A stretch of DNA of 64,000 bases. Source: Argyresthia goedartella (taxonomy: Eukaryota > Arthropoda > Insecta > Lepidoptera > Argyresthiidae). Positions within the stretch are counted from its first letter, which is position 1. The number at the start of each line of letters is the position of its first letter. The notes under the pieces are model-generated. The model was given only the letters and a program-made list of their open reading frames with translations. It made no database searches and had not been told where the DNA came from. The translations under genes were made by a program, and so were the position numbers. Location of the stretch: NCBI GenBank assembly GCA_949825045.1, contig OX463809.1, forward strand, positions 2,011,501 through 2,075,500, in the 5' to 3' direction. Shown here piece by piece: positions 10,396 to 21,844 of the stretch.

Positions 10396-11085
10396 TGGAG
10401 TGTCACGAGACGCTCAACAGATTGGGTGAGAAGAATAATGTCAAACTGCAGTGGGTAAAGGGTCACTACCTAGACCAAGGAAACTGCGAGGCGGACAAAC
10501 TAGCTAAAGCAGGAGCGAGTAGGGCGGCGATAGGCCCTCCACCTTTCTCGCTCCTTTCAGAAGATGCAATAAGGAAAAGACTAATAGCTGCCACAGCTAT
10601 GCAACACAATGGTTTATGGGCGAGCAGGGAAGACTGCAAAAATACTAAATTATTTATAAACAGATATAACCATAAATACACAAACTACCGTATGAGACTG
10701 CCACGTAGCAACATTAAAATACTAACTGGCTTGATAACAGGCCACTGTGCCCTTAACAAACACTTGAAAATTACAGGTGCCACAGAGAGCCCCCTCTGCA
10801 TGGGGTGTATGGAAGTGGACAAAACAGTAGCGCACTTGCTGCTTGCGTGCCCTTTCACCATAGAAACCAGGATGGCAATTTTGGGAGACGTTACTTCGAC
10901 CTCAGAGCTCCTTGAACATCCAGGCATCCCACTCCAGCTGGTACTGGAGCTAGGATGGCTGAATTAAGATGAGTGGGCGCAGGGGAAATGCACAAAGGCC
11001 CCCGCTCAAGCGGGCCAGGTGCAGGCACTTTTACCCCCTGGATAGAAGAAGAAGAAGAAAAATATTTTAAAGGAAGAAAGAACGA
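10396..11085 (+). pseudogene. I-type non-LTR retrotransposon 3' end (second family): RNase H end, zinc knuckle, 3' UTR
   Basis: The frame to 10967 starts within RNase H (LQWVKGHYLDQGNCEADKLA), then ITGHCALNKHL and a CMGCMEVDKTVAHLLLAC zinc-knuckle. It ends in a stop followed by a GC-rich 3' UTR and a GAAGAAGAAGAA tail near 11047-11059. It differs clearly in sequence from the family at 9955-10395, with which it shares a sharp boundary. The catalytic half is missing, so it is a 5'-truncated or recombined copy. Confidence 0.78.
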
Positions 11086-11097
11086 AAAAAAAAAGAT

Positions 11098-12240
11098 GAC
11101 GTCAAACAAACCTTTCAAATAGATAAACTGCCAGGTAGAGAAACTTGGAGATTTGCAGTTAAAACGTGCTTAGAACATGAAGAACTGTGGGAGTACGTAA
11201 GTCTTGAGGGTAAAGGCCAAGATTACACCAAAGAAATGAAGGCGAAATCGAAAATTATTTCAGAGTCAGAGTCAGAGTCATTTTTTTTATTGAATATAAA
11301 TAAATAAATTATCTTATTCAACGTCAAAATTATACTTACCTAAAACTACAAGTAAATTTTTTTTATATAAAAAAAAAGACTACACCGTTTCGGAAGGTGG
11401 GCCTCGGGGTTAAGAAGAAACGGCAAGAAACTCCCCCATACCTTTCTTTTTAAAAAGTGACTTTACAACAGGTACTGGTTTCGGTCTAAGGAAATTCGCC
11501 GGCGAGTGATAGACTTGATCCATCGCCCCTCGTCGAATTTCTGTGCGCTGAGATGGTATGGACCATGCAGTTTTGTCATCTAAGTATTCCTTAATACTAT
11601 AATAGGACTTTCTTATCAGCTCATTTTTAACATAGTTTTTGAACCTCTTTTCAGGAAGGATCAATGATTCCTGTGGTATTTTATTGTAGAAGCCAATACA
11701 GTGCCCCATGAATGATGTGCCTACTTTACTTAGTCTAAATAATGGTAGTGCTAACCTATTTTTATTTCTAGTGTTAATTGTATGGCTATCACCTACAATT
11801 TTAAATAAAGCTATGTTTTTTCTTACATGCATGATATTTTCGTGTATATATTGACAGGTAACCGTAAGTATATTAATTTCTTTGAATTTTTCTCTTAATG
11901 ATTCTCTAGCATCTAATTGATATATCGCCCTGATCGCCCTATGGTGGATCCAATAAATTACGTCAACCTTGAAGCTGCCAGTGCAAGAGAGGTTTGGCAA
12001 GCACTACAGAAAGCATTTGAAGATACAGGCCTGACTAGAAAAGTTGGTTTACTTAAGGACCTTATAAACACGACTCTAGAAAGTTGCTCCAGTACTGAAG
12101 ACTATGTAAACAAGATGACCACAGCCCATAAGCTTCCTAATATCGGCTTCAAGGTAGATAACGAGTGGCTAAGCACTTTAATGCAAGCGGGATTATCAGA
12201 CAACTACAGGCCCATGATAATGGAGCTAGAGAGTTAGGTA
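11098..12240 (+). pseudogene. Copia-type gag (UBN2-like) remnant split by a CR1 insertion
   Basis: The left part (11098-11263) reads FQIDKLPGRETWRFAVKTC and EHEELWEYV, the typical N-terminal Copia gag pattern. The right part (11938-12240) reads VDPINYVNLEAASAREVWQALQKAF, the following gag segment. The two join in phase across the minus-strand CR1 fragment at 11264-11937. After ELES near 12234 a frameshift ends readable similarity. No protease, integrase or RT was found nearby, so only gag survives. Confidence 0.8.
11264..11937 (-). mobile_element. CR1/Jockey-type element, 3' terminal fragment inserted in Copia gag
   Basis: The minus-strand frame begins RAIRAIYQLDARESLREKF and continues through FYNKIPQE and KSYYSIKEYLDD, the C-terminus of ORF2. 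The 3' UTR ends with AATAAAAAAA followed by a TGACTC hexamer repeated about three times (11264-11281). It is 5'-truncated, as expected for target-primed reverse transcription. Confidence 0.8.
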
Positions 12241-12593
12241 ATCTCAATATTACCCAACTCAGGCAAATTACTACCAGAAAACATCTAACACAAAATAGTT
12301 ATTTGTGTCACAAGGGAGCAAAATGGTGTATTATTGAATCCAGAGTGAAGGGAAGGATTCTACGATAGAATCCTGAGCGTAGCGAGGGGTAAAACATGTT
12401 TTACTGAAATCAAATCTATCGATGACTGTTATTGTGATATAATGAATATTGATATCCGAAACCATTGTAATAATCGATTCGATTATTTTTACGTATTGGT
12501 AAATTGGTAAGTACACAGGAATATTTTATCTGTGGTATTGTGATATTTTTTTTAAATATTACGAAAAATTCATAAATTTTCATACAACGTTGT
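12241..12593. other. Degenerate stretch with two short palindromes, no gene
   Basis: Contains AGGATTCTA-CGA-TAGAATCCT (12354-12374) and the perfect palindrome GTAAAACATGTTTTAC (12389-12404). Otherwise AT-rich and unrecognised. Confidence 0.45.
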
Positions 12594-13793
12594 TAAAGTT
12601 CAAATTCCAATTCCAAATGTCTTTATTACTGTAGATATTTACATATACTTAGCAATCGTCATTTTGGCCACTTCTCTACATTGGACCACTGTGGGAGGAG
12701 AAGGGCGTAGAAACTCCCACAGATTGATTCTTAGATCTCTTTTTAAAAATTGATTATGCTTAACTAATACAAAATATAATATTTAGTCATTATCATAATT
12801 AATAAGCAGGAATAAATAATTACAAAATTATTAACAGCAAGGTCTGTGTTGAGCCAGATTTACCCCATACAGACCCATCATTTAAGTAATCTTGAACATT
12901 GTAATATCCCTTTTTCGACAAAGTCGCTTTAACATGGATTTTAAATTGCTCAAATGGCAATTTCAAGTTCTCCAGAGGTATCTTGTTGTAGTAGAGAATG
13001 CATTGACCCTTGAAAGAATTGCTAACCTTCGCGAGTCTAAACCGGGGCGCAAGTAGTCTGTGATTATTTCTTAGGTTAACATTACAGCTATCGCTAAGTT
13101 TGGGATATTTTGTAAGGTTCTTACGTACGTACATTATATTTTCGAAAATAAATTGACTAGCTACAGTTAGTATATCAATTTCTTTAAAAAGCTGTCTTAA
13201 AGAGTCTGTGCGTTTTAAATTATAAATTGCTCGAATAGCTCTTTTCTGTAAAATAAAAATAGTTTGAATATCCGCTGCTTTCCCCCACAACGAGATACCA
13301 TAGGACATGACACTATGAAAGTAACTAAAATATACTAGCCTAGATGTAGCCACATCCGTGTTTTGTCTGATGTTCCTAACAGCGTAAGCCGCAGAACTTA
13401 ATTTACCAGCCAATTTTTCTATGTGGGGTCCCCACTGCAATTTGTTATCAATGGTTATTCCAAGAAACTTCGTGTCATTTACTAATTCTAACGTATTGCT
13501 GTCCAACACTAAACTGGTCCCAACTTGCCTGACATTTGGAAGTGAGAATTTGATACATTTGGTTTTAGCAGCATTTAACAATAAATTGTTAACTGTGAAC
13601 CAATTCAAGGTTAAAGATAATACTCTATTGACATCATCAAAATCTTCTTTTTGTCTTTCAATTTTGAAGACCAGTGAAGTATCATCAGCAAACAACACTA
13701 TGTTAGTCAATTTCTCCACCATAAAAGGCAGATCGTTAATATAAACCAGAAATAAGAAAGGGCCTAATATGGAACCTTGTGGAACGCCAATTT
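12594..13793 (-). pseudogene. CR1/Jockey-type element, RT second half to 3' end
   Basis: From 13790 downward the minus-strand frame encodes [21 protein letters not shown], the FADD catalytic box, FLGITIDNKLQWGPH, RAIRAIYNLKRTDSLR, YYNKIPLEN and YYNVQDYLND. A 3' UTR with TTTATTA on the plus strand and a GGAATT-type repeated tail near 12600-12617 follows. Endonuclease and first RT motifs are absent. Its 5' end is fused head-on to a plus-strand RNase H fragment at about 13794. Domain order and motifs suit the CR1 group. Confidence 0.85.
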
Positions 13794-14290
13794 TTACCCC
13801 CGGTCCCCGGCCATGAAGGGATTCACGGTAACGAAAAAGCAGATGAGCTGGCAAGAATGGCGCTGATGAGCGTTTCATTGGACCAGAACCAAGATTACCT
13901 ATATCAGCGACTGTCACAAAGAAAATCTTCAACATGATAGCTACGCGAGATGCAAACCAAGAATGGAAGAACACCAAAGACTGCAGGCAGTCTAAGATGT
14001 TTATCTTAAGGAAAGACCCCAAAAAGGCTAAGTATTTACTTAATCTTAGTAGGAAAAACTTAGCAATATTAGTAGGTGTGGTGACAGGTCACTGTAAACT
14101 AAATAGACACCTATCATTATTAAGGCTCGTACAGGACCCATCATGCCCTCACTGTAGCTTGGAGGAAAGTACAAACATAAGATGGCGAACACTAGGGATG
14201 GATAACATAAGCAGATGATTTGTCAAACTTAAAGTTTAGCGACATCCTAGAATTAATTAAACGAACAAGAAGATTTGGGGAGAGACATCT
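13794..14290 (+). pseudogene. I-type RNase H end and zinc-knuckle fragment
   Basis: Reads GHEGIHGNEKADELAR, then with one frame break DERFIGPEPRLPISATVTKK, then the block shared with 9604-9952 including TGHCKLNRHL. The zinc-knuckle has CPHCSLEEST where the sister copy has CPHCGLEEST. The long near-identity of the two copies points to a local duplication. Confidence 0.78.
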
Positions 14291-15022
14291 GTTGATCCAA
14301 CAGTAACCAGTGCCCAAACACTGGGAATTGGGTGAGATAGTCACGATAGAGGACCGATCACCCGCCTGTGGTTCAGCGGGCGTCCCACCTCATAATCATC
14401 ATCATGAGTTTGGACTTAGTGGTTTTCTTAGTGAGAGTAGATGCACTGTCTTTGAAGACCATCTCACTCTCCTCTATACCCGCTATGTGTATAGTTATAT
14501 GCAGAAGATTGAGTGTTTCAGCTGCTGTGTTCTCATCGAACCTTAGGGTCTGTTTTATGTTTAATTCAGAAGAGTATATCCACGGGCTTACATTTAGCCT
14601 GTTACTGTACAAATAGGTCCAATGGTGGTATACCTGGCGTTGACCTCATGCAGCCCGCCATGGCCGCACATGCCATCCTCTGAAATTATTGGAGTTGTAT
14701 TGCGGTTGTACTAAGTGTTGTGCGTTGCCACCATACTAAGCAGCCGTATGTAATTATTGGTCTGACTACTGCCGTATACATCCATGTATATATTTTCGGT
14801 TTAAGTCCCCATTTTTCACCCACAATCTTCCTGCACTGGAAGAGTGATATAGGTAGTAGCTTTCTTTAGTGTTGCGTCTAGATTTTTGTTCCAGCTTAAA
14901 TTGCTGTCAAGCCATACGCCTAGGTATTTTACTTTCGTTAGGGAAAGAGTTTTATTGAATAGCTTTGGCAGCCTGAAGTTGCCGATCTTTATATTTTTTT
15001 GTGAGCAGTACCATCTCAATAT
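14291..15022 (-). pseudogene. I/R1-type non-LTR retrotransposon thumb-region fragment
   Basis: The minus-strand frame from 15019 reads MRWYCSQKNIKIGNFRLP, VKYLGVWLDSNLSWNKNLDATLKKA, and, across frame breaks, a TYGCLVWW-like segment and SPWIYSSELNIKQTLRFDE. This is the region between RT and RNase H in I-like elements. Catalytic motifs are missing and several frame breaks are needed. Confidence 0.65.
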
Positions 15023-15103
15023 TTTTCCTCTCGTTGTTTCTTATTCTTTCCTGCTGCACCGATCGCTCAGATATTTCCTCTGGCTCACACACTCTGCCAC
15101 CAC

Positions 15104-15266
15104 GATGGAATATTTAATAAAAGTAAACACTGTGCAATCGATCTGCTGCCTTTATTTTCACACAAAAACGAATGCCCGCAACCTATGTAGCTACAAATAC
15201 ACCCAGCGGAAGCGCCTCTGGCGCAGCCAATAGGAACTAACGATGGAAAACGTTCATACTCCAACA
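15104..15266 (-). repeat. Possible LTR remnant (Copia- or BEL-like), minus orientation
   Basis: Read on the minus strand, TGTTGGAGTATG starts at 15266 and an AATAAA lies downstream. The segment ends near ATTCCA, followed by TGGTGGCAGAG, which resembles an initiator-tRNA-type primer site. No second LTR or coding part is attached; the next sequence is the I/R1 fragment. Boundaries are approximate. Confidence 0.4.
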
Positions 15267-15362
15267 GTCAGTAGGCATCAGAGCCACAACTGCAGCGCCA
15301 CAGAGGTCGCCCGAAATGCCATTTTTGCATATACGCCCCTGTGATATGAGGCTCACGGATGA

Positions 15363-15895
15363 TCAACGTCAAAGTCAAAGTACTTTATTACTGTTGATAT
15401 TTACATATACTTATCAAACGTCATTTTTTGCCTCTTCTCTACATTGGACCACTGTGGGAGAAGGAGGGCGTAGAAACTCCTACAGATTGATTTTTAGATC
15501 TCTTTTAAAAATAGGTTGTGCTTAACTAATACAAAAATGAAAAATTTAATTGTTATGATTAATAAGCAGGATAATTACAAAATTATTAACAGCAAGATCT
15601 GTGTTGAGCCAGATTAACCCCATACAGTCCTGTCATTTAAGTAATCTTGAACATTGTAATATCCCTTTTTCGACAAAGTCGCTTTAACATGCTTTTTAAA
15701 TTGCTCAAATGGCAATTTCAAAATCTCCAGAGGTATCTTATTGTAAGTAGTAGAGAATGCACTGACCCTTGAAAGAATTGCTAACCTTCGCGAGTCTAAA
15801 TCGGGGCGCACATAGTCTGTGATTATTTCTTAGGTTAACATTAGAGCTATCGCTAAGTTTGGAAAATGTTGTAAGGTTCTTGCGTACATACATAT
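15363..15895 (-). pseudogene. CR1/Jockey-type element, 3' terminal fragment
   Basis: Very similar to 12594-13140 (same 3' UTR with CTCTTCTCTACATTGGACCA and the same C-terminal YYNVQDYLND block). It has a different tail: TTGACT-like hexamers near 15367-15381. The coding part is short, frameshifted and ends near 15895. Confidence 0.78.
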
Positions 15896-16566
15896 CGGCG
15901 CAACGCCGATGAGTCATATTTTAATTAAATAGTTTAGTTAAATTTTATGATAAGAAGCTTTAGTTAGTTAAGCTCTTATCTGTTAAGCGGATTGATTGTT
16001 ATTTTATAGGCAAATCTGTGATTGTTATCAATTCTAGCTTTCCCAAGTATTTGGTGCGATTGATTCGGTTTCCGGTTTTAAAATAATTTGATTTTAGCTT
16101 GTAAAATTCATTTCTAGGTTTCTAAAATCTTGTGATACCTAATTACTTAAGGCTTCTGTCAAACTTTCAGAATTAACTTGATCAATTTGGTGGAAATGTA
16201 ATCTTTCGGAAGCGCGCTCAGTAGTACGCGGTCCCGGTTAGCTGTGATTTTATTTAAAAACTCGTTAATTCGTTAACTTTGTAATATTTACTAGGTTCTA
16301 AAAACATACTCTGATTCAATAAAATATGCTGTAATAGTTTAGTTTAGCAAATAAGATGATTTCATGTTTTTTGTGAAAAGTGCGGGAATTGTGACCGCGG
16401 GGCAATCGCCGTCAACCAATGGGCGGCGGCGGATGTCTCGCGGACCAAGAAGCGAGACTGGTCGGTCGGGTGGTGGTAGAACTCGACCACGGCGCTGAAT
16501 GGAATCGTACAGGCACTTTTCACGGAGCGGTTGACCTGAGTGCTCATCGGTCGGGGTACAATTTCC

Positions 16567-16708
16567 AAAGCTAAGTATTTCTGTTTGTTTCTCTTTTCTG
16601 TTTACTCTTCTAGTGTGAAATAAAATTACAGTGCGTTAAAGCTAAGTATTTCTGTTTGTTTCTCTTTTCTGTTTACTCTTCTAGTGTGAAATAAAATTAC
16701 AGTGCGTT
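16567..16708 (+). repeat. 71 bp tandem duplication in the Gypsy leader
   Basis: Two consecutive copies (16567-16637 and 16638-16708), each starting AAAGCTAAGTATTTCTG and containing AATAAAATTACAGTG. They appear identical by eye. Confidence 0.9.
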
Positions 16709-16774
16709 TAGTTCGACTTCCATTTATTTTGTGTTTAGTGATCTGGCCTTCTGCACTAGCTTCTGATACGAAGT

Positions 16775-18395
16775 ATGGAGGAAAGTGTGAATAGTGACGT
16801 CAGCGATGCTGGCGTTACGCTTCCTATAAACACTGACGACCCCCATGCTCCGTTATCAGAAGTGGGATTCCTTCCCATTTCAGGACATCCTGGTACGTCT
16901 GACATCAACAATGACATCCCGTTCATGAGTCAAGGTAGGTCGGCACAATTTTTCACGCAAATGATGCAGACGATGAAGCAGATGTCTGAGCGGCTTGCAG
17001 AGCCACACAGCAGACACAAGGTAAAAATAAATGATATTTTTCTACCCTCATATGACCCAGATGCGAATGTTGGTGTTCGTGAATGGTGTCAACATATATC
17101 CCAAGCTGTGGAGCTATACAAGCTCAACGACTACGAGATTCGAATGAAAGTAGGTAGTCTTCTCAAGGGCCGTGCGAAATTCTGGGTCGACAATTGGCTA
17201 GTGACGACCACCTCATGGGAGGAGCTGAAGAGAAACTTGATAACAACATTCGAGCCTGAAAATAGGTATCTCGTGATATATCGAAATTTCGCGAACATTC
17301 TTACAACCCTACGAAAGACATAGCAGAGTTCTTGTCAAAGACGTGGGTTCTCTGGAAACGCGTCACAAAGGAGAAACTGGGTGATGACGACGCGGTTGAA
17401 GCAGTCATTGGGTGCGTAGACGATGAGCATTTACGTATTGAGCTGCTGAATGCAAGGGCGAAGTCGGTTCCTGAGTTGATTTCCGTAGCAACATCTAGAC
17501 GCCCCAAGCGACCTCATCAAGGAACGTCTCATACCGTGCCAGGTAAGCGATCCCGCTTTGATGACAAACGACCCCTAATTTTCTGTCAGATATGCAAGAA
17601 AAAGTCACTGCAGGCTCAAAGCGAACTCCCCATCCCAATCAAACAGAGACAATAAGGAAACGTCGCGCGATAGTAGGGAGATGCCACATGACGGTAAAGA
17701 CAAACCTACCTGTACATTTTGTTCGAAAGTAGGTCATACATTCGAAAATTGTTTCAAACGTAATCGGTCAGTGGTATCAAATGTAACTTATGTAGGTAGT
17801 TTGAAATCTAAAATAGAAGTAACGATCGGAGATGTCACCTGTAATGCAATGTTTGATAGCGGCGCGGAGTGTTCTGTAATGCGTGAGTCAGTTGCCGCAA
17901 AGCTACCCGGCCGTTGGATTGATAAACGTGGTATAGGGCAGTTCCCTGTCATCTCATTGCAAGCGTTAATGGTAGATTGCGAAATTGATGAGGTGAACGT
18001 AGAACTAGAATTATTTGTCATTGCTGACTATGAGATGACATTGATTTAATAGAGAAAACGAATTTCGTTGTTCTCGTTACTGTCGGATGTGCAAGGGTCG
18101 GACTACCCTTGCACATCGTTGCGTTGTAGCTCGTATTCAGGCCAATCACGCTATATTCGACAACTTGGACTGTGACTTGACAAGAGAGAGCGAGACCAGC
18201 GAATTACGCATTCTGCTCAACAAATACGCTCATCTGTTCATCCGCGGTTTTCCTAATACGCGAGTTAAAACTGGACAGTTGGAGATCCATTTAAAAGACC
18301 CCACTAAATTTGTAGAGCGACGACCCTATCGGTTGAGCCCCGTCGAGCGTGAGAAAGTTCACGATATAGTTCAAGAGTTACTCGACCACAATATT
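16775..18395 (+). pseudogene. Gypsy gag-pol remnant (gag, zinc knuckle, protease, RT N-terminus)
   Basis: The first frame (16775-17323) is gag with a Q-rich QMMQTMKQMSE helix and the core KINDIFLPSYDPD. The second frame (17332-17655) continues capsid (TWVLWKRVTKEKL) and a basic stretch. The third (17681-18049) has a CCHC knuckle (C-x2-C-x4-H-x4-C) and the protease active site DSGAE. The fourth (18087-18395) has LLNKYAHLF and RRPYRLSPVERE, the entry to RT. Frame changes lie near 17270 and 17640, and sequence is missing near 18050. In life gag packages the RNA and the protease matures the polyprotein; here none can be made whole. Confidence 0.82.
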
Positions 18396-20893
18396 ATTCC
18401 AAGAAACTTCGTATCATTTACTAATTCTAACGTGCTGTTGTCTAACACTAAACTGGTCTCAACTTGCCTGACATTTGGAAGTGAGAATTTGATACACTTG
18501 GTTTTACCAGCGTTTAACAATAAATTATTAACTGTGAACCAATTCAATTTCAATTTTGAAGACCATTGAAGTATCATCAGCAAACAACACTATGTCAGTT
18601 AATTTCTCCACCATGAAAAGCAGATCGTTAATATATACCAGGAATAAGAAAGGGCCTAATATGGAACCTTGTGGAACGCCAATTTAAACACCCGATCCAT
18701 CAGATTTTACGCCGTTAACTTCTGCCTTTTGAATTCTATTGCTTAGGTATGATCTTAGTAGATCCAACGCTTTATTTCTAACTCCGTAATGATTTAATTT
18801 AATTAATAGCGTATTATGATCAACACAATCAAACGCCTTCGACAGGTCGCAAAAAACTCCGATAGCATCCTGTGCGCCCTCCCTTGCTTCTGCAAGGGAG
18901 GGCGCACAGGATGCTATCGGAGTTATCGGATGATATTCTTAAATATGAGATATAAGGGTAATACCTGCATCCATAGTCGATTTACCCCTAGTGAAACCAT
19001 ATTGTTTGGCGTGGAGTTGTTTTGTACGATTGAAGTGTTCTCAACCAAATACGACTCAAGCATTTGATTGAGTATAATCTTTTCAAATATTTTGCTTAGT
19101 GTTGGAAGAACAGATATTAATCTGAAATTTGAAGGATCTCCCTTATCTCCCGACTTGAACAGAGTTATCAGTTTACTGTGTTTCAGGAGGTCTGGGAAAG
19201 CCCCATCATCAACATATTTATTGAATTTATAAGCTAAGTGTGGGGCTATAACTAGAATTACTGAACTGACTTTGACTGATATACCCCACAGGTCTTCCGT
19301 ATTTTTTAAGTTAAGTAATTTAAACGTTTTGACAATGTCCTTGGGATATAAATGATGAAATTTTAAATATACATTACTGACGCTAGTGTTATTTTTTATT
19401 AAAGTCTCTGCTTCATATGGGGATGAATTTAGACGGTCTGTTGTGAGTAAGGGTACATTGGTGAAGAATGTTTCAAAAGCTCGAGCAACATCAGCGCTGG
19501 ATTTAATAACATCATCACCTAAATCATTGTCCCTTGGTATAACTTTGCCAGTTTCGCGATTTATTATTTGCCAAACTGTTTTCATTCTATTATTTGAATT
19601 TTGAATTTTTCTATTAATGTGTAAAGTTTTTGCAGTTCTATAAACCAACTTGAAAGTTTGGAATATTTTTTAACATAGTCATGAAATTTTCGATCAAAGT
19701 TATAGGTTTTTTGATCATAAAGGTCATACAAGATAACTCTACTTTTACGAATTCCAAACGTTATCTAGTCATTAAATTTAGATTTACGGTTGTAGTCACT
19801 GACTTTCTTTAATTTGAAAACTTTATTGAATTCTGTCTGAATAATTTTGAAGAAGTCTGAGTAGATTTTGTTTGGGTTCTGTTCATTAAAATCCGGTACT
19901 GGCAAATTTATATCTAAGTTTTTCGTATATGGGATGTAATAGGCCTATAAAATGATGGACCAGTCTTATCCTTAATAGCAATTGGGAATGAAACTGTTTG
20001 ACCACTGTGATCGGTGAGTGAGGTACTTTAGTGAGGGCTTCCTCCATAATTTTCTCAAATATTTCGAAATTGCCATGGCCTTTTTCATCCCTCGGTGGCC
20101 TGTAGACACAAACAATAATATGGCTATCTAACTCAACACAGGATACCTCTATTTGTATTTCAACAGTAACTGCAAGAATATCTTTCCGTTGTTTCACCTT
20201 AATATTATTTTTCACTAAGATTAAAGAACCACCTCTATCAGCAGTCTTTCTATTGTAACAACTGACAATTTTGTAATTATTTATGTTAAAAGACATCATA
20301 TTTTCCTTCAACCAGTGTTCTGTAACACAAATAATATCAATGTCAGAATTTTTGAGAAATAATTCTAATACAAGTTCTTTGCCAGGTAGCCCCTGGATGT
20401 TTTGATGGGTAATATTTAACTAGGGCTTACATTTTGACATATTTAGTGGCTCTTGTATGCTAGAGATTTCCTCTATTGTCTTATGAACTAATTTAAATTA
20501 CTTGGAACAGATTCCAATGTTGCATGCAAAGTATGATTAACAGGTGAATTCCCAATAGGGGTGCATGTCATATTACTCTTAACATAAGCTGATGTCAAGT
20601 TGAACTTGGTTAAACCAACTTTAGCTGCGTCACTTATATTGTAAGGTAACAATGTAGCTACTAATTTTCTATATTTATTAGACAGGTACAATGTATCCTG
20701 TATCAGAGTAAAGTTATGAATAAAATTATTCATGTCGAAATATAAAATAGCATCGCTGTGATGACATGTTAAATTAAATAAATGAATATTCATTCTATGC
20801 ACAGATTTGTTCTATAGTTCTGTCAAATTACAGGCATATGGAAAATTGCATAGTATAAATTTGCATTTCATCCTACTATGTAAGTCTAGAAGT
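18396..20893 (-). pseudogene. CR1/Jockey-type element, ORF1 end, endonuclease and RT, degenerate
   Basis: From high to low coordinates: an ORF1 C-terminal part (20488-20893, FILCNFPYACNL). Next an APE-type endonuclease start near 20450 (NIQG; CVTEHWL; RGGSLILVKN; CVYRPP) with the active-site Glu in TEHW. Then a connector, RT motifs FKSGDKGDPSNFR and LPTLSKIFEKI (19200-19060), and further RT including FADD (about 18590-18560) to LVNDTKFLGI at 18396. A 33 bp palindrome interrupts it at 18855-18924, about 60 bases are deleted near 18545, and there are several frameshifts. Closest relative in the window: 21845-26325. Confidence 0.8.
18855..18924. repeat. Perfect 33 bp palindrome with 4-base loop inside RT coding sequence
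   Basis: Left arm 18855-18887, loop TTCT 18888-18891, right arm 18892-18924, arms exactly complementary. The left arm fits the RT coding sequence expected at this place (the DAIGVFCDLSKAFD region), so the right arm is an inverted copy of it. Confidence 0.92.
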
Positions 20894-20989
20894 GTTTCAA
20901 CACTCACGACGTCACGACCACTTTGTCGTTTCTTTCCGAGCCGCGCGTAGCAAATCATTGCATTCGAACATATTAAAACCACAAGAAAC
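20894..20989. other. Short unclassified junction sequence
   Basis: Non-repetitive sequence with CACGACGTCACGACC; no motif assigned. Confidence 0.3.
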
Positions 20990-21056
20990 CTATCATTATC
21001 ATCATCAATCAGCCCACATTCACCCACTGCTGGGTATAGGCCTCTTCTTTTCTACG
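20990..21056 (-). repeat. 3' end of an RTE-type element or derived SINE
   Basis: On the minus strand this reads AGAGGCCTATACCCAGCAGT followed by GTGGGCTGATTGATGATGATAATG. This is the 'cccagcagtggg...ggctgatgatgatg' 3' terminus that I recall as common in Lepidoptera, with a GAT-repeat tail. Confidence 0.6.
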
Positions 21057-21844
21057 TCATCCACTCCGTTCCTGAGCCTCCGCTATGGCGATGATGTCAT
21101 CTGGCTATCTATATATATGAGTGGTTTTCAAAAAAATTGTACGCCACGAAAATGTCAGTAAATTGTTTCGTTAGGAAATGTCAGAAAATTGTAAAAGTGA
21201 GGCTGCGTTCACTCAGATAAATTAATATCTTAGTACTAGTTAAGGTATTATTAATATTTATTTTCAGACTTTTATTTGTAAGGACATACATACATAAAGT
21301 GTGTTCGGTTTTGGTATGACGGAGAGCCTTTGATCCGCACCGCCGTGAATTTTCTTGTACAAACAAAATGTACCTAGTATTTTTTGCTTCACGAAAGCCT
21401 AAACAGCATAGGTACCTAACTGAGCATGTAGATACAAAAATACAAAATCATTTATTCTAAATTAAAATTCCTTAACTAGTTTACAATAAGGCCCTGTGCT
21501 AGGATCATCAGACCCTGTGTTACAGGAACCCCGCTGTTCCCATTGTAGCTAAAATTTTGAATAATTATAATTAAAAAGTCAGTAGTATAACAAGCTCGAT
21601 CAAATTAGGTTATTAAAATAACATATTTATAAAAAAAATATATGCATGCATGAAAATTCAATTGCATGTGGTATGAATTGCATTGTTAAAACATGATTTT
21701 GGTAAAAATGTCAGGTAGAGTGAATGTGGTGAGAAGATGAGAGGTGTGGTGAGTGTCTGAAAGTGTGTAGAGTAGTGCTTTTTAATGTGATTGGGGAGGG
21801 GAGGGAAATAATAATAATAATAATAATATTTTATTTATTTCAGA
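21057..21844. other. Unclassified AT-rich sequence with an AAT microsatellite
   Basis: No coding motif. A run of AATAATAAT lies near 21809-21830, and an AT-rich block at 21430-21500 resembles the 3' UTR of a non-LTR element without being assignable. Confidence 0.4.

Larger units (their letters stand above)
15896..18395 (+). mobile_element. Ty3/Gypsy-type LTR retrotransposon remnant: leader, gag, protease, start of RT
   Basis: A leader or LTR-like stretch (15896-16774) precedes a gag frame from ATG 16775. The gag matrix-capsid part includes IFLPSYDPD..VREW and a one-base frame break near 17270. A CTFCSKVGHTFENC zinc knuckle lies near 17709-17750, then an aspartic protease with FDSGAECSVM, then the pre-RT block RPYRLSPVEREKVHDIV. 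The RT catalytic region, RNase H and integrase are gone: the element stops at about 18395 against a minus-strand CR1. At least three frame disruptions make it non-functional. LTR borders were not determinable and no envelope-like frame is present. Confidence 0.82.

Noticed and set aside
15896..18395. Endogenous errantivirus with an envelope gene
   Set aside because: The element is truncated in RT and no envelope-like frame exists; only gag, protease and the RT start are present.
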